From the NCBI GenBank assembly GCA_031292335.1, contig JARLHH010000022.1, positions 1 through 18,639 of the forward strand: 18,639 nucleotides of DNA, in the 5' to 3' direction. Source of the stretch: Candidatus Limnocylindrales bacterium (GTDB lineage Bacteria > Chloroflexota > Limnocylindria > Limnocylindrales > CSP1-4). How positions within the stretch are numbered: the stretch's first letter is position 1; every line of letters begins with the position of its first letter. Made by a program: the position numbers and the translations under genes. The notes under the pieces were generated by a model, which saw nothing but the letters and a program-made list of their open reading frames with translations, was not told the origin of the DNA and ran no database searches. Positions 1-8,041 of this stretch are shown here, piece after piece.

Positions 1-142
1 CACCGGCACGGAGGTCTTCAAGGGCGAGATCTTCAGCGGGACCGGGGCCCGGACCTACGACGTGCCGGCCCTGCCGGCCGGCACGTACACCTTCGTCTGC
101 TCCGTCCACCCGAACATGGTCGGCACCCTGACGGTCAAGTAA
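1..142 (+). CDS. Cupredoxin (type 1 blue copper) domain protein, C-terminal fragment
   Basis: Only the last 46 codons are in the window; the open frame enters from the left edge and ends at TAA (140-142). The fragment is beta-strand rich and ends with Phe-Val-Cys-Ser-Val-His-Pro-Asn-Met. This gives the Cys, His and Met ligands of a type 1 copper site in the spacing seen in plastocyanin/amicyanin-like domains. The second His ligand would lie upstream, outside the window. Such domains are periplasmic or membrane-anchored electron carriers or modules of copper oxidases. The TlpA-like lipoprotein that follows 70 nt downstream on the same strand fits an extracytoplasmic redox or copper-handling setting. 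Whether this is a small cupredoxin or the tail of a larger oxidase cannot be judged. Confidence 0.85.
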   Translation, partial: TGTEVFKGEIFSGTGARTYDVPALPAGTYTFVCSVHPNMVGTLTVK

Positions 143-212
143 CCACACGCGCCGGCGACTCGTCTCGACCAGCGGGTCGGGGCGGCGCCCTCCCGGCACC
201 GGGACCATTCGC

Positions 213-769
<557 letters not shown>

Positions 770-773
<4 letters not shown>

Positions 774-1861
774 CCGCCGCCGGGGGTGCCGTCGCCGCCC
801 CTCGCGAACCGTCCCCGGAGGCGAGCGGGAGCGCGCGCGACGGCCGGGACGTGCCGCTCGCGATCGACGTTCGTGGCCTGCGCAAGCGTTACGGCGCGCT
901 GCAGGTGCTCGACAACCTCGACCTCGCGGTTCCCCGCGGCGAGCTCGTGGCGCTGCTGGGACCGAACGGCGCGGGCAAGACCACTACCGTGGAGATCCTG
1001 GAGGGCTATCGCGGCTGGGAAGCCGGCGACGTGCGCGTCCTGGGGATGCACCCGTCCCGGGACCGCGCCGCGCTCCACGCGCGGGTCGGCCTGATGCTCC
1101 AGAACGGCGGGATCACCCCGCAGGGCCGGCCGGGCGAGCTGGTCCGGCTCCACGCCCGCTTCTACGCCGACCCCGCCGATCCGGACGAGCTGCTGGACCT
1201 GCTGGGGCTCACCCACGCGGCGAACCGGCGCTACAAGCTCCTCTCGGGCGGCGAGAAGCAGCGGCTGTCGCTGGCGCTCGCCCTGGTCGGACGTCCCGAG
1301 CTGCTGCTCCTCGACGAGCCGACGGCCGGCATGGACCCCGCCGCGAAGGCCGCTGTGCGCGCGCTTCTCGGCGACCTGCGGTCCCTCGGCCGCACGATTC
1401 TCCTGACGACGCACGAGCTGGCCGACGTGGAACGCCTCGCGGACCGGGTCGTGGTGATTGACCGGGGCCGGGTCGTGGCGGCCGGGACGCCGTCGGAGCT
1501 CGTCGCCGGGTCTGGCCCGGTCCTGCGCTTCCGCCTGGCGAACGGTGACGGAACGGTCGCCGCGATCGACTCAAGCGAGCTCGGCACGCTGGGCCAGGCC
1601 CTGGGCGGCACCCTGGAACCGGACGGCGGACCCGGGCGCCACCGGCTCGCGGGGCGCGCTCCGGACCCGCGGGCGATCGCCTTCCTGGCCGACTGGTGCG
1701 CGCAGCGCGGCCTGCTCCTCGCGGAGCTGCAGACGTCCGGCGGCACGCTCGAGGAGCGCTTCCTGGAGCTGATCGCGGTGGCGCAGCCGGAAGCCGAACC
1801 GGAAGCCGGGATGGGGGCCGCGTCTGGCGCCGGCCGGGGCACCGGGAGCGACGCAGCATGA
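770..1861 (+). CDS. ABC transporter ATP-binding protein (ABC-2/exporter type)
   Basis: A 363-residue nucleotide-binding subunit. I chose the GTG at 770 because it overlaps the TGA of the upstream lipoprotein gene (GTGA) and has a GGAG eight bases upstream; the frame is open further upstream but that part is the antisense-like shadow of the previous gene. Motifs: Walker A Gly-Pro-Asn-Gly-Ala-Gly-Lys-Thr (64-71), Q-loop Gln111, signature Leu-Ser-Gly-Gly-Glu (158-162), Walker B ending Asp182-Glu183, switch His215. About 110 residues follow the nucleotide-binding domain, ending in a low-complexity Ala/Glu/Gly tail. It would power the permease encoded next. The sequence resembles the actinobacterial exporter ATPases found near the haem genes ctaA/ctaB (from memory, e.g. 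Mycobacterium Rv1458c), so a respiratory-complex role is plausible; the substrate is unknown. Confidence 0.93.
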
Positions 1862-2664
1862 GCCGCGCGGTGACGCCCGATGCGCTGCGCGGCGGCGACG
1901 GCCGGCCGTCCTCGCCGCTGGCCCGGATCGCCTCCGCGCTCGAGATGGAGCTGCGCCTCACCGGCCGCCGCCTCGAGAACCTCTTCGTCACGCTCGTGCT
2001 GCCGGTCGTTCTGCTCCTCTTCTTCGGATCGGTGGACATCCTCCCGGCCGCGGCGACCGCAACGCCGGGCGCACGGCCGATCGACGCGGTCCTCCCCGCG
2101 ATTCTTGCCACCGCGATCGTCGCCGCGGGCCTTGTCAACCTGGGCATCTCGACCGGCTTCGAGCGTTCCTATGGCGTCCTCAAGCGCCTGGGAGGATCGC
2201 CGCTCACGCGCGGCCAGCTCCTTGTCGCGAAGATCGCCACGATCGCGGTCGTGGAGGCGGTCCAGGCGGTCCTGCTGATCGGGCTGGCGATTGCCGTCTT
2301 CGGCTGGCGGCCCGCGGCGGGATGGGATCCGCTGGCCGTGGGCGCCGCCATCGCGCTCGGAACCGGCGCCTTCAGCGCGCTCGGCCTGCTGCTGGCAGGG
2401 ACGCTCCGCGCCGAGGCGACGATGGCGCTGACCAACGCGCTCTTCCTGCTCGCGCTCCTGCTCGGAGGGCTCCTCGTACCGGCGCACCAGCTGCCGGGCG
2501 TGCTCGGCGCGTTCGCCTCCCTCCTCCCGTCCGCGGCGCTGGCCGACTCGCTCCGGATCGGCCTCGGCAGCAGCACCGGCGACGTCGTGGGGCCGCTCCT
2601 GCTCCTCGGCGCCTGGGCGGTCGGCGCGTCGGCCCTCACCGCGCGCACGTTCCGCTGGGAATAG
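1858..2664 (+). CDS. ABC-2 type transporter permease
   Basis: A 268-residue integral membrane protein. The start ATG (1858) overlaps the TGA of the ATPase gene (ATGA), so the two are translationally coupled. About six hydrophobic segments are visible, beginning near residue 38 (Leu-Phe-Val-Thr-Leu-Val-Leu-Pro). The cytoplasmic stretch with Ser-Tyr-Gly-Val-Leu-Lys-Arg-Leu-Gly after the second segment is typical of ABC-2 permeases, where Leu-Lys-Arg-Leu contacts the ATPase. It should form a homodimeric channel with two copies of the ATPase, exporting an unknown substrate. The gene ends 77 nt before the convergent mmsA stop. Confidence 0.9.
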   Translation: MSRAVTPDALRGGDGRPSSPLARIASALEMELRLTGRRLENLFVTLVLPVVLLLFFGSVDILPAAATATPGARPIDAVLPAILATAIVAAGLVNLGISTGFERSYGVLKRLGGSPLTRGQLLVAKIATIAVVEAVQAVLLIGLAIAVFGWRPAAGWDPLAVGAAIALGTGAFSALGLLLAGTLRAEATMALTNALFLLALLLGGLLVPAHQLPGVLGAFASLLPSAALADSLRIGLGSSTGDVVGPLLLLGAWAVGASALTARTFRWE

Positions 2665-2741
2665 GACGCTTCCGGGGCGCTCGCCCCTGCGCCCACCGCG
2701 ACGCTGCGCGTTCGGCGGGCCTCGACCTGCCGCCGCCGCGC
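2665..2741. other. Convergent intergenic spacer, weak hairpin
   Basis: A 77-nt gap between the permease stop and the mmsA stop. The only structure seen is a short GC hairpin with arms at 2674-2678 and 2683-2687 and a 4-nt loop, with no T-run. It may help termination, but the evidence is weak. Confidence 0.3.
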
Positions 2742-4277
2742 CTATCGCGTGCGGGGGAAGCCTAGGTCGACCGATGACGTGCCCGGGTCCGGCCAGCGCG
2801 ACGTGACCACCTTCGCCCGCGTGTAGAACTGGATGCCTTCCGGGCCGTACATGTGGAGATCGCCGAACAGCGACGCCTTCCAGCCGCCGAAGCTGTAGTA
2901 GGCGACGGGAACCGGGATCGGCACGTTGATGCCGACCATCCCCGCGTTGACCTCGAACTGGAACCGCCGCCCGGCGCCTCCGTCGCGGGTGAAGATCGCG
3001 GCTCCGTTCCCGTACGGGTTCGCGTTGATGAGGCGGACCCCTTCCTCGTAGGTCCGAACCCGGATCACCGTGAGGACCGGCCCGAAGATCTCGTCGCGGT
3101 AGCAGTCCATGCCGGCGTCGACGTGGTCGATCAGGCTGGCGCCCAGGAAGAAGCCGACGCCGGCACGATGGAGCGGGTGCTCGCGCCCGTCCGCGACCAG
3201 GGTGGCGCCCTGCCGTGGCGCCGACTCCAGGTAGGAGGCAACCTTCTCCATGTGCTGGCGCGTAACGAGCGGACCCATCTGCGACGCGGGATCGGTGCCG
3301 GGGCCAACGGTGACCCGGGGCACCCGGGCGCGGATCGCCTCGATGAGCGGGTCCGCGACGTCGCCGACCGCGACGATCGTCGCGATCGCCATGCAACGCT
3401 CGCCCGCCGAGCCGTATCCGGCTGAGACCGCGGCGTCCGCGGCCATGTCGATGTCCGCGTCCGGCAGGACGAGCATGTGGTTCTTCGCCCCGCCCAGCGC
3501 CTGGACGCGCTTGCCGTTCCTCGTCGCTGTCTCGTAGATGTGGCGCGCGATCGGCGTGCTGCCGACGAAGCTGACCGCGGCGATGGCGGGGTGCTCCAGG
3601 AGCCGATCGACGGCCACCCGGTCGCCCTGGACCACGTTGAAGACGCCCGCCGGGACGCCCGCCTCCGCGAGCAGCTCGGCCATGAGCAGGGCCGCGGACG
3701 GATCCTTCTCCGAGGGCTTCAGGATGAACGTGTTGCCGCAGGCGAGGGCGTTGCCGAACATCCATATCGGGACCATGGCCGGGAAGTTGAACGGCGTGAT
3801 CCCGGCGACCACGCCGAGCGGTTGACGGATCTGGTAGACGTCCACGCCGGTGGAGGCCTGCTCGGAGAAGCCGCCCTTCATCAGGGTGGGGATCCCGCAG
3901 GCGAACTCCAGGTTCTCCAGGCCGCGCGCGATCTCGCCGAGCGCATCCGAGGTGACCTTGCCGTGCTCGGCCGTCAGGTGCGCCGCGATCTCCGTCCGGT
4001 GCGCCTCCACGAGGTTGCGGATCCGGAAGAGGATCTCCGTGCGCTTCGAGAGCGAGGTGGCACGCCAGGCGGGGAAGGCGGCCGCAGCGGACGCGACCAC
4101 CGCGTCGACCTCCTCGACCGACGCGAAGTCGACCGTCCGGGCGATCGCTCCGACGGCAGGGTCGTAGACAGGCCCGAAGCGCCCCGACCTGCCGGCCACG
4201 CGCGCCCCGCCGATCCAGTGGGGCACCCGTTCCAGGGCCGCGCCCGCCTCCGTGCGCGGCTCGCCAACCTGTGTCAT
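2742..4277 (-). CDS. mmsA: Methylmalonate-semialdehyde dehydrogenase (CoA-acylating)
   Basis: A 511-residue aldehyde dehydrogenase of the MmsA/IolA branch, close to the family length of about 490-500. It converts (methyl)malonate semialdehyde, NAD and CoA to propionyl- or acetyl-CoA plus CO2. Diagnostic features are Thr-Pro-Phe-Asn-Phe-Pro (161-166, oxyanion Asn164), Gly-Gly-Ala-Lys-Asn-His near 262-267 where ordinary aldehyde dehydrogenases have the general-base Glu, and the nucleophile Cys295 in Gly-Glu-Arg-Cys-Met-Ala. A GAGG six bases before the ATG at 4277 supports the start. Semialdehydes of this type arise from valine, inositol, beta-alanine and the reductive breakdown of thymine and uracil. 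The last source is attractive beside cdd/deoA, which release those bases, but no pyrimidine-ring degrading enzyme is in view. Confidence 0.93.
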   Translation of the reverse strand: MTQVGEPRTEAGAALERVPHWIGGARVAGRSGRFGPVYDPAVGAIARTVDFASVEEVDAVVASAAAAFPAWRATSLSKRTEILFRIRNLVEAHRTEIAAHLTAEHGKVTSDALGEIARGLENLEFACGIPTLMKGGFSEQASTGVDVYQIRQPLGVVAGITPFNFPAMVPIWMFGNALACGNTFILKPSEKDPSAALLMAELLAEAGVPAGVFNVVQGDRVAVDRLLEHPAIAAVSFVGSTPIARHIYETATRNGKRVQALGGAKNHMLVLPDADIDMAADAAVSAGYGSAGERCMAIATIVAVGDVADPLIEAIRARVPRVTVGPGTDPASQMGPLVTRQHMEKVASYLESAPRQGATLVADGREHPLHRAGVGFFLGASLIDHVDAGMDCYRDEIFGPVLTVIRVRTYEEGVRLINANPYGNGAAIFTRDGGAGRRFQFEVNAGMVGINVPIPVPVAYYSFGGWKASLFGDLHMYGPEGIQFYTRAKVVTSRWPDPGTSSVDLGFPRTR

Positions 4278-4457
4278 CCGAAACCTCGATCCTGCCGGCC
4301 ACCCCGGTCGGCACGGCGCCGACCCGCGGAAGAAGGGTGAGGATACCGCGCGATCGCCCGGCGGCCCGCGGCAGACGACCCGCGGCCGGGATGTTCACCC
4401 CCCCCCGGAATCACGAACCCCGGCGGGCGGGCCGGGGTTCGCTGGTGGATTCGACGT
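4278..4457. other. mmsA upstream region and tRNA 3' flank
   Basis: 180 nt without a gene between the mmsA start and the tRNA. It holds the GAGG ribosome-binding site of mmsA, a run of nine C (4398-4406), and the hairpin listed separately at 4414-4441. I found no convincing promoter of its own for mmsA. Confidence 0.4.
4414..4441 (-). terminator. Hairpin downstream of tRNA-Met
   Basis: A perfect 11-bp inverted repeat with arms at 4414-4424 and 4431-4441 and a 6-nt loop. It lies 16 nt past the 3' end of the initiator tRNA on the minus strand. Its position suits a terminator or 3'-end processing structure for the tRNA transcript. There is no U-tract after it on the minus strand, only a G-run, so factor-independent termination would be atypical. 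Confidence 0.5.
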
Positions 4458-4532
4458 TGGTTGCGGGGATCAGATTCGAACTGATGACCTTCGGGTTATG
4501 AGCCCGACGAGCTGCCGCTGCTCCACCCCGCC
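4458..4532 (-). tRNA. Initiator tRNA-Met (anticodon CAU)
   Basis: A complete 75-nt cloverleaf with encoded CCA end. Stems read on the minus strand: acceptor strands GGCGGGG and CCCCGCA, D-stem GAGC/GCUC with a 7-nt loop, anticodon stem UCGGG/CCCGA with loop CUCAUAA, variable loop AGGUC, T-stem AUCAG/CUGAU with loop UUCGAAU. Two hallmarks mark it as the initiator: the three consecutive G:C pairs at the bottom of the anticodon stem, and the absence of a Watson-Crick pair between positions 1 and 72. The mismatch is G1/A72 rather than the usual C1/A72. It should be formylated and used at start codons. Confidence 0.95.
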
Positions 4533-4566
4533 CAAGTACTATACACATTCGAGGCGGGACGGTCAA
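4533..4566 (-). promoter_or_regulatory. Sigma70-type promoter of the initiator tRNA
   Basis: On the minus strand the -35 box TTGACC (4561-4566) and the -10 box TATAGT (4538-4543) are separated by exactly 17 nt. Only five nt lie between the -10 box and the first tRNA base (4532), so transcription should begin at or within a base or two of G1. This is the best promoter in the window. Confidence 0.85.
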
Positions 4567-4638
4567 AGAAATGTCCACGCATCCGGGCGTTCGATCCGAT
4601 GCACGTCCGCTGCACAACCGTCATGGAGACCCGACCCG

Positions 4639-5064
4639 ATGCCACCAGCCGGCTCGCCGGACGACCTCCTCGCCGCCGCGCTCGCGGCGCGGGCGCGGAC
4701 CTACTCGCCGTACTCGGGCTACGCCGTCGGCGCGGCCCTGCGCGACGAGCACGGCCGGGTCCACGCTGCACCCAACGTCGAGAACGCCGCCTACCCCCAG
4801 GGTCAGTGCGCGGAGGCGTCCGCGATCGGCGTGCTGATCGGGGCGGGTGGTCGTCGAATCGTCGAGGCCCTCGTCGTCGCTGATGCAGCCGCCGGGCTCC
4901 CCACTCCGTGCGGCGCCTGCCGGCAGCGGCTCCGCGAGTTCATGCCGCTCGACGGGCTGGTCCACCTTGCCGGCCTGGGCGGGGTCATCCGCAGCGTGAC
5001 GCTCGGCGAGCTTCTCCCGCTCAGCTTCGGGCCCGAGTTCCTGCTCAAGGAGACCCCGCGATGA
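4639..5064 (+). CDS. cdd: Cytidine deaminase
   Basis: A 141-residue homotetrameric-type cytidine/deoxycytidine deaminase of typical length, converting (deoxy)cytidine to (deoxy)uridine and ammonia in the cytoplasm. Zinc site: Cys57-Ala-Glu59, where Glu59 is the proton shuttle, plus Cys91 and Cys94 in Pro-Cys-Gly-Ala-Cys. The substrate-binding Asn-Val-Glu-Asn (46-49) and Tyr-Ser-Pro-Tyr-Ser (22-26) motifs are present. The ATG at 4639 has a GGAG about ten bases upstream; the frame is open further upstream but lacks family homology. It starts the cdd-punA-deoA operon and overlaps punA by ATGA. Its uridine product is a substrate for DeoA, so it feeds pyrimidine nucleosides into the pathway. Confidence 0.94.
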   Translation: MPPAGSPDDLLAAALAARARTYSPYSGYAVGAALRDEHGRVHAAPNVENAAYPQGQCAEASAIGVLIGAGGRRIVEALVVADAAAGLPTPCGACRQRLREFMPLDGLVHLAGLGGVIRSVTLGELLPLSFGPEFLLKETPR

Positions 5065-5921
5065 GCCTGCCCTCCGCCGGAGTCCCCGGCGACCCTGCCG
5101 CGGTTGCGGCGCTGCTCCGGGAACGGGCGGGAGGACGCACCCCTCGGCTCGGCATCGTGCTGGGGTCGGGCCTCGGCGGGCTCGCCGACATCCTCCAGGA
5201 GGCAGTCTCCGTCCCGTACGCGGAGATCCCGGGCTTCCCGACATCGACCGTGGCGGGCCACGCCGGGCGGTTCCTGGTCGGCGAGCTGGAGGGGACCACC
5301 GTCGCCTGCATGCAGGGCCGGTTTCACCTCTACGAAGGGCTCGCGCCGGCGGTGATCCAGCTCCCGATCCGGACGTTCGCCGCGCTCGGCGTGGAGGCGC
5401 TCCTGCTGACGAACGCGGCCGGCTCCCTGCGGGCCGAGGCAGGACCGGGGAGCCTGATGCTGATCACGGACCACATCAACCTGATGGGATCGAACCCGCT
5501 CGTCGGGCCGAACGACGACGCCTGGGGCGAGCGGTTCACGGGCCTGGAGAACGCCTACGACCAGGCGCTCCGCAGCCGGCTTCTCGGACTCGCCGCGGGT
5601 CTGGGCATCCACCTCCACGAGGGCGTCTACTGCGCGCTCCTCGGCCCCGTCTTCGAGACGCCCGCGGAGATTCGCGCCTACCGCATCCTGGGCGCCGACG
5701 CGGTCGGCATGTCCACCGTGCCCGAGGTGATCGTCGCGCGCCATGCCGGGCTCCGGGTGGCCGCCATCAGCGCGATCACCAACCTCGCCGTGGGGATGAG
5801 CGAGGTGCCGGTCGACCACGCCCAGACGCTCCGCGGCGCGGCGATCGCGGCGGCCGACCTGACGCGCCTTGTCCGGGCGTTCGCGGGCTCGTTCGCCTCC
5901 GAGCCCGGGCCGGGAGCCTAG
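5061..5921 (+). CDS. punA: Purine-nucleoside phosphorylase, trimeric (6-oxopurine) type
   Basis: A 286-residue enzyme of the PNP/MTAP family that phosphorolyses (deoxy)guanosine and (deoxy)inosine to base plus (deoxy)ribose-1-phosphate. Phosphate-site motifs are Gly-Ser-Gly-Leu-Gly (35-39), Gly-His67-Ala-Gly and Gly-Arg87-Phe-His89-Leu-Tyr-Glu. Base-site residues are Glu199 in Phe-Glu-Thr-Pro-Ala-Glu and Asn241 in Ile-Thr-Asn, the pair that gives 6-oxopurine specificity in trimeric PNPs. Gly-Met-Ser-Thr-Val-Pro (216-221) is also conserved. MTAP-type enzymes would have other base-site residues. The start overlaps the cdd stop (ATGA), so the genes are coupled. Confidence 0.94.
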   Translation: MSLPSAGVPGDPAAVAALLRERAGGRTPRLGIVLGSGLGGLADILQEAVSVPYAEIPGFPTSTVAGHAGRFLVGELEGTTVACMQGRFHLYEGLAPAVIQLPIRTFAALGVEALLLTNAAGSLRAEAGPGSLMLITDHINLMGSNPLVGPNDDAWGERFTGLENAYDQALRSRLLGLAAGLGIHLHEGVYCALLGPVFETPAEIRAYRILGADAVGMSTVPEVIVARHAGLRVAAISAITNLAVGMSEVPVDHAQTLRGAAIAAADLTRLVRAFAGSFASEPGPGA

Positions 5922-5925
5922 CCGC

Positions 5926-7266
5926 ATGCTGCCCCAGGAGGTCATCCGGGCGAAGCGCGACGGCCGCGCGCTCACGGACCAGGAGATCGCGTTCTTCGTC
6001 GCCGGGATCACCGACGGCTCGATCAGCGAGGGGCAGGCGGCGGCCTTCGCGATGGCCGTCTTCTTCCGCGGGATGACCCGCGCGGAGGTGACCACCCTGA
6101 CCCGCGGCATGCGCGATTCCGGGACGGTGCTCGACTGGTCCGACGCGGACCTGCCGGGGCCGGCGCTCGACAAGCACAGCACCGGCGGCGTGGGCGACAA
6201 GGTGTCGCTGATGCTGGCGCCGATCGTGGCGGCCTGCGGCGGCGCCGTCCCGATGATCTCGGGGCGGGGGCTGGGCCACTCCGGCGGCACGCTGGACAAG
6301 ATGGACGCGATCGCCGGCTACACCACGGCGCCCGACAGCGCCACCTTCCGGCGGGTCGTCCGCGACGTCGGCTGCGCGATCATCGGCCAGACCTCCGACC
6401 TCGCGCCGGCAGACCGGCGCCTGTACGCGATCCGGGACGTCACGGCGACGGTCGAGAGCATCCCGCTCATCACCTCGTCGATCCTGTCGAAGAAGCTGGC
6501 GGCTGGTCTTCACGGGCTGGCCATGGACGTCAAGTTCGGCAGCGGGGCCTTCATGGCCACGGCCGAGGACGGGCGCGCCCTGGCCGAGAGCGTCGTGGCG
6601 GTGGCCGACGCGGCCGGGTGCCGGACGACGGCGCTCCTGACGGACATGAACCAGGTGCTCGGCCGCACGGCCGGCAACGCGGTCGAGGTCCGCGAGGCGA
6701 TCGCCTACCTCGCCGGCGAGGGCGGGTTCGATGGGCCCGGCGGCCGCGAGCCCCGCCAGCACGAGGTGACGCTGGCGCTTTCGGCGGAGCTGCTCGTGAC
6801 CGGTGGCCTGTTTTCCGACCCGACGGCCGCGCGGGCCGCCTGCGAGCGGGCGCTGGCGTCGGGGGAGGCGGCCGATCGCTTCGCCCGGATGGTCGTCGCG
6901 CTCGGCGGCCCTGCGGACCTCCTGGAACGCCCGGACGCCTGCCTGCCGTTGCCCGAGGTCACGCTCCCGGTCCTCCCGTCGCGGGCGGGGTTCATCGTTG
7001 CCGAGGACACGCGGGCCATCGGCCTCGCGATCGTCGGCATGGGCGGCGGGCGCATCCGCGCGGACCAGCGAATCGACCACGCCGTTGGCTTCACGCAGGT
7101 CGCGCCGATCGGCGCCGAGGTCGGTCCGGACCGGCCGCTCTGCCTCGTCCACGCCCGCTCGGCGTCCCAGGCCGAGGACGCCGCGGCGCAGGTCCGGGCG
7201 GCGGTCACGATCGGCGACGAGCCGCCGGCCGCGACTCCCGTGGTGCTGGAGCGCATCACCGGGTAG
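5926..7266 (+). CDS. deoA: Thymidine / pyrimidine-nucleoside phosphorylase
   Basis: A 446-residue protein, close to E. coli DeoA (440) and Bacillus Pdp. It cleaves thymidine, deoxyuridine and possibly uridine with phosphate to base plus (deoxy)ribose-1-phosphate. The N-terminal alpha domain precedes the phosphate-binding Lys83-His84-Ser-Thr-Gly-Gly-Val-Gly-Asp-Lys and the family signature Gly-Arg-Gly-Leu-Gly-His-Ser-Gly-Gly-Thr. Residues matching the pyrimidine contacts of E. coli DeoA (His85, Arg171, Ser186, Lys190) are kept with an offset of one. A GGGAG nine bases before ATG 5926 supports the start, four bases after the punA stop. Strict thymidine versus broad pyrimidine specificity cannot be told from this reading. 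Confidence 0.92.
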   Translation: MLPQEVIRAKRDGRALTDQEIAFFVAGITDGSISEGQAAAFAMAVFFRGMTRAEVTTLTRGMRDSGTVLDWSDADLPGPALDKHSTGGVGDKVSLMLAPIVAACGGAVPMISGRGLGHSGGTLDKMDAIAGYTTAPDSATFRRVVRDVGCAIIGQTSDLAPADRRLYAIRDVTATVESIPLITSSILSKKLAAGLHGLAMDVKFGSGAFMATAEDGRALAESVVAVADAAGCRTTALLTDMNQVLGRTAGNAVEVREAIAYLAGEGGFDGPGGREPRQHEVTLALSAELLVTGGLFSDPTAARAACERALASGEAADRFARMVVALGGPADLLERPDACLPLPEVTLPVLPSRAGFIVAEDTRAIGLAIVGMGGGRIRADQRIDHAVGFTQVAPIGAEVGPDRPLCLVHARSASQAEDAAAQVRAAVTIGDEPPAATPVVLERITG

Positions 7267-7272
7267 GCGCCG

Positions 7273-7356
7273 GGCGCGGTCCCGCGCCGTCTCGGCGGGT
7301 CTCGCGGGTTTCGCGAGCCCCGATCCTGTCGAAGCAGGGTGCGGCCCGGAGGCCGC
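7273..7356. terminator. Three consecutive hairpins between convergent operons
   Basis: The 109-nt gap between deoA and the last BMC-operon gene holds three perfect inverted repeats: arms 7273-7278/7283-7288 (4-nt loop), 7301-7306/7312-7317 (5-nt loop) and 7341-7346/7351-7356 (4-nt loop). None has a clear T-run. A bidirectional terminator or 3'-end stabilising region for the two facing operons is the likely role. Confidence 0.5.
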
Positions 7357-7375
7357 GCCAGACCACAGGCACGAC

Positions 7376-8041
7376 TCAGCGGGGCGCGCCGCCGTCCTTG
7401 AGGAAGAGAACCTCCGCGCCGATCGGGTGGAAACCGGCCGCGAGCACGGCGCGAAGGGAGGCGGCATTGCCCGGAGCCACCTGCGCGAAGACGCGCTCCC
7501 CGCGCGGGACGGCGAGCATCGACACCGCGGCGAGCATCCGGCCCAGGCCCCGGCCGCGGGCCGCCCCGGTGACCTCGAAGGCCGCTTCCCAGCGGCCGGC
7601 AAACCCGCGCCCGACGACCAGGAGGCCGCTGCCGTCGGCCGACTCCCAGGCGCGCACGTCCGTCCGGTAGCGAAGCGCACGGGAGAGGCGCGGGTGATCG
7701 ACGTCCGGGGCGATCTCGCGGAGCTCGTCGGGGAACGGCGGGGCACTCGCACCGGCCCGGGCGGCCAGCACGACGTCCAGGGTGCCGGGCACCGCCCCCA
7801 AACGCTCGCCGAGCCAGGCCAGGAAGGGCGCGCCCATCGGGGCGGCGATGTCGTCGGGGTCCAGGCGCGCCATGACCTCGGCCGAATCGACGTCCGCCGC
7901 GACCACGTGGTGGCCCGTGAAGGCAAGGACGGCGTGGACGGGACCGTCCGGCGCCGGGATGACCTGCGTCACGCCATCGGCGGGCGGAAAGCGGCCGGCA
8001 GCGGCATCTTCGAGGAGCGCCCGCAGCGCGGTCGCGATCAA
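7376..8041 (-). CDS. GNAT-family N-acetyltransferase, last gene of the BMC operon
   Basis: A 221-residue protein. The C-terminal part (about 120-215) is a GNAT fold: acetyl-CoA pyrophosphate loop Arg-Gly-Arg-Gly-Leu-Gly (162-167), then Asn182-Ala-Ala-Ser-Leu-Arg and Ala-Gly-Phe-His-Pro-Ile-Gly typical of the last motif. Residues 1-120 are not recognised. The start is a TTG that overlaps the upstream TGA (TTGA); no ATG occurs before residue 57. The first 16 residues (Ile-Ala-Thr-Ala-Leu-Arg-Ala-Leu-Leu-Glu-Asp-Ala) could form a short amphipathic helix like an encapsulation peptide, but this is weaker than in DeoC or RpiB. It would consume acetyl-CoA, the product of the BMC aldehyde dehydrogenase. 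The acceptor is unknown. Confidence 0.75.
   Translation of the reverse strand: MIATALRALLEDAAAGRFPPADGVTQVIPAPDGPVHAVLAFTGHHVVAADVDSAEVMARLDPDDIAAPMGAPFLAWLGERLGAVPGTLDVVLAARAGASAPPFPDELREIAPDVDHPRLSRALRYRTDVRAWESADGSGLLVVGRGFAGRWEAAFEVTGAARGRGLGRMLAAVSMLAVPRGERVFAQVAPGNAASLRAVLAAGFHPIGAEVLFLKDGGAPR

Noticed and set aside
1231..4398. Minus-strand open frame of over 1000 codons
   Set aside because: It runs antisense through the ABC genes and out of frame through mmsA; composition is Arg/Gly/Pro-rich low complexity typical of GC-rich shadow frames, and no family is recognisable.
4398..4406. Run of nine C as a phase-variation tract
   Set aside because: It lies in the intergenic region away from promoter elements I could identify; it may equally be a sequencing ambiguity.
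4533..4638. Promoter or riboswitch for the cdd operon
   Set aside because: Only the minus-strand tRNA promoter is convincing here; no good plus-strand -35/-10 pair or conserved aptamer-like structure was seen.
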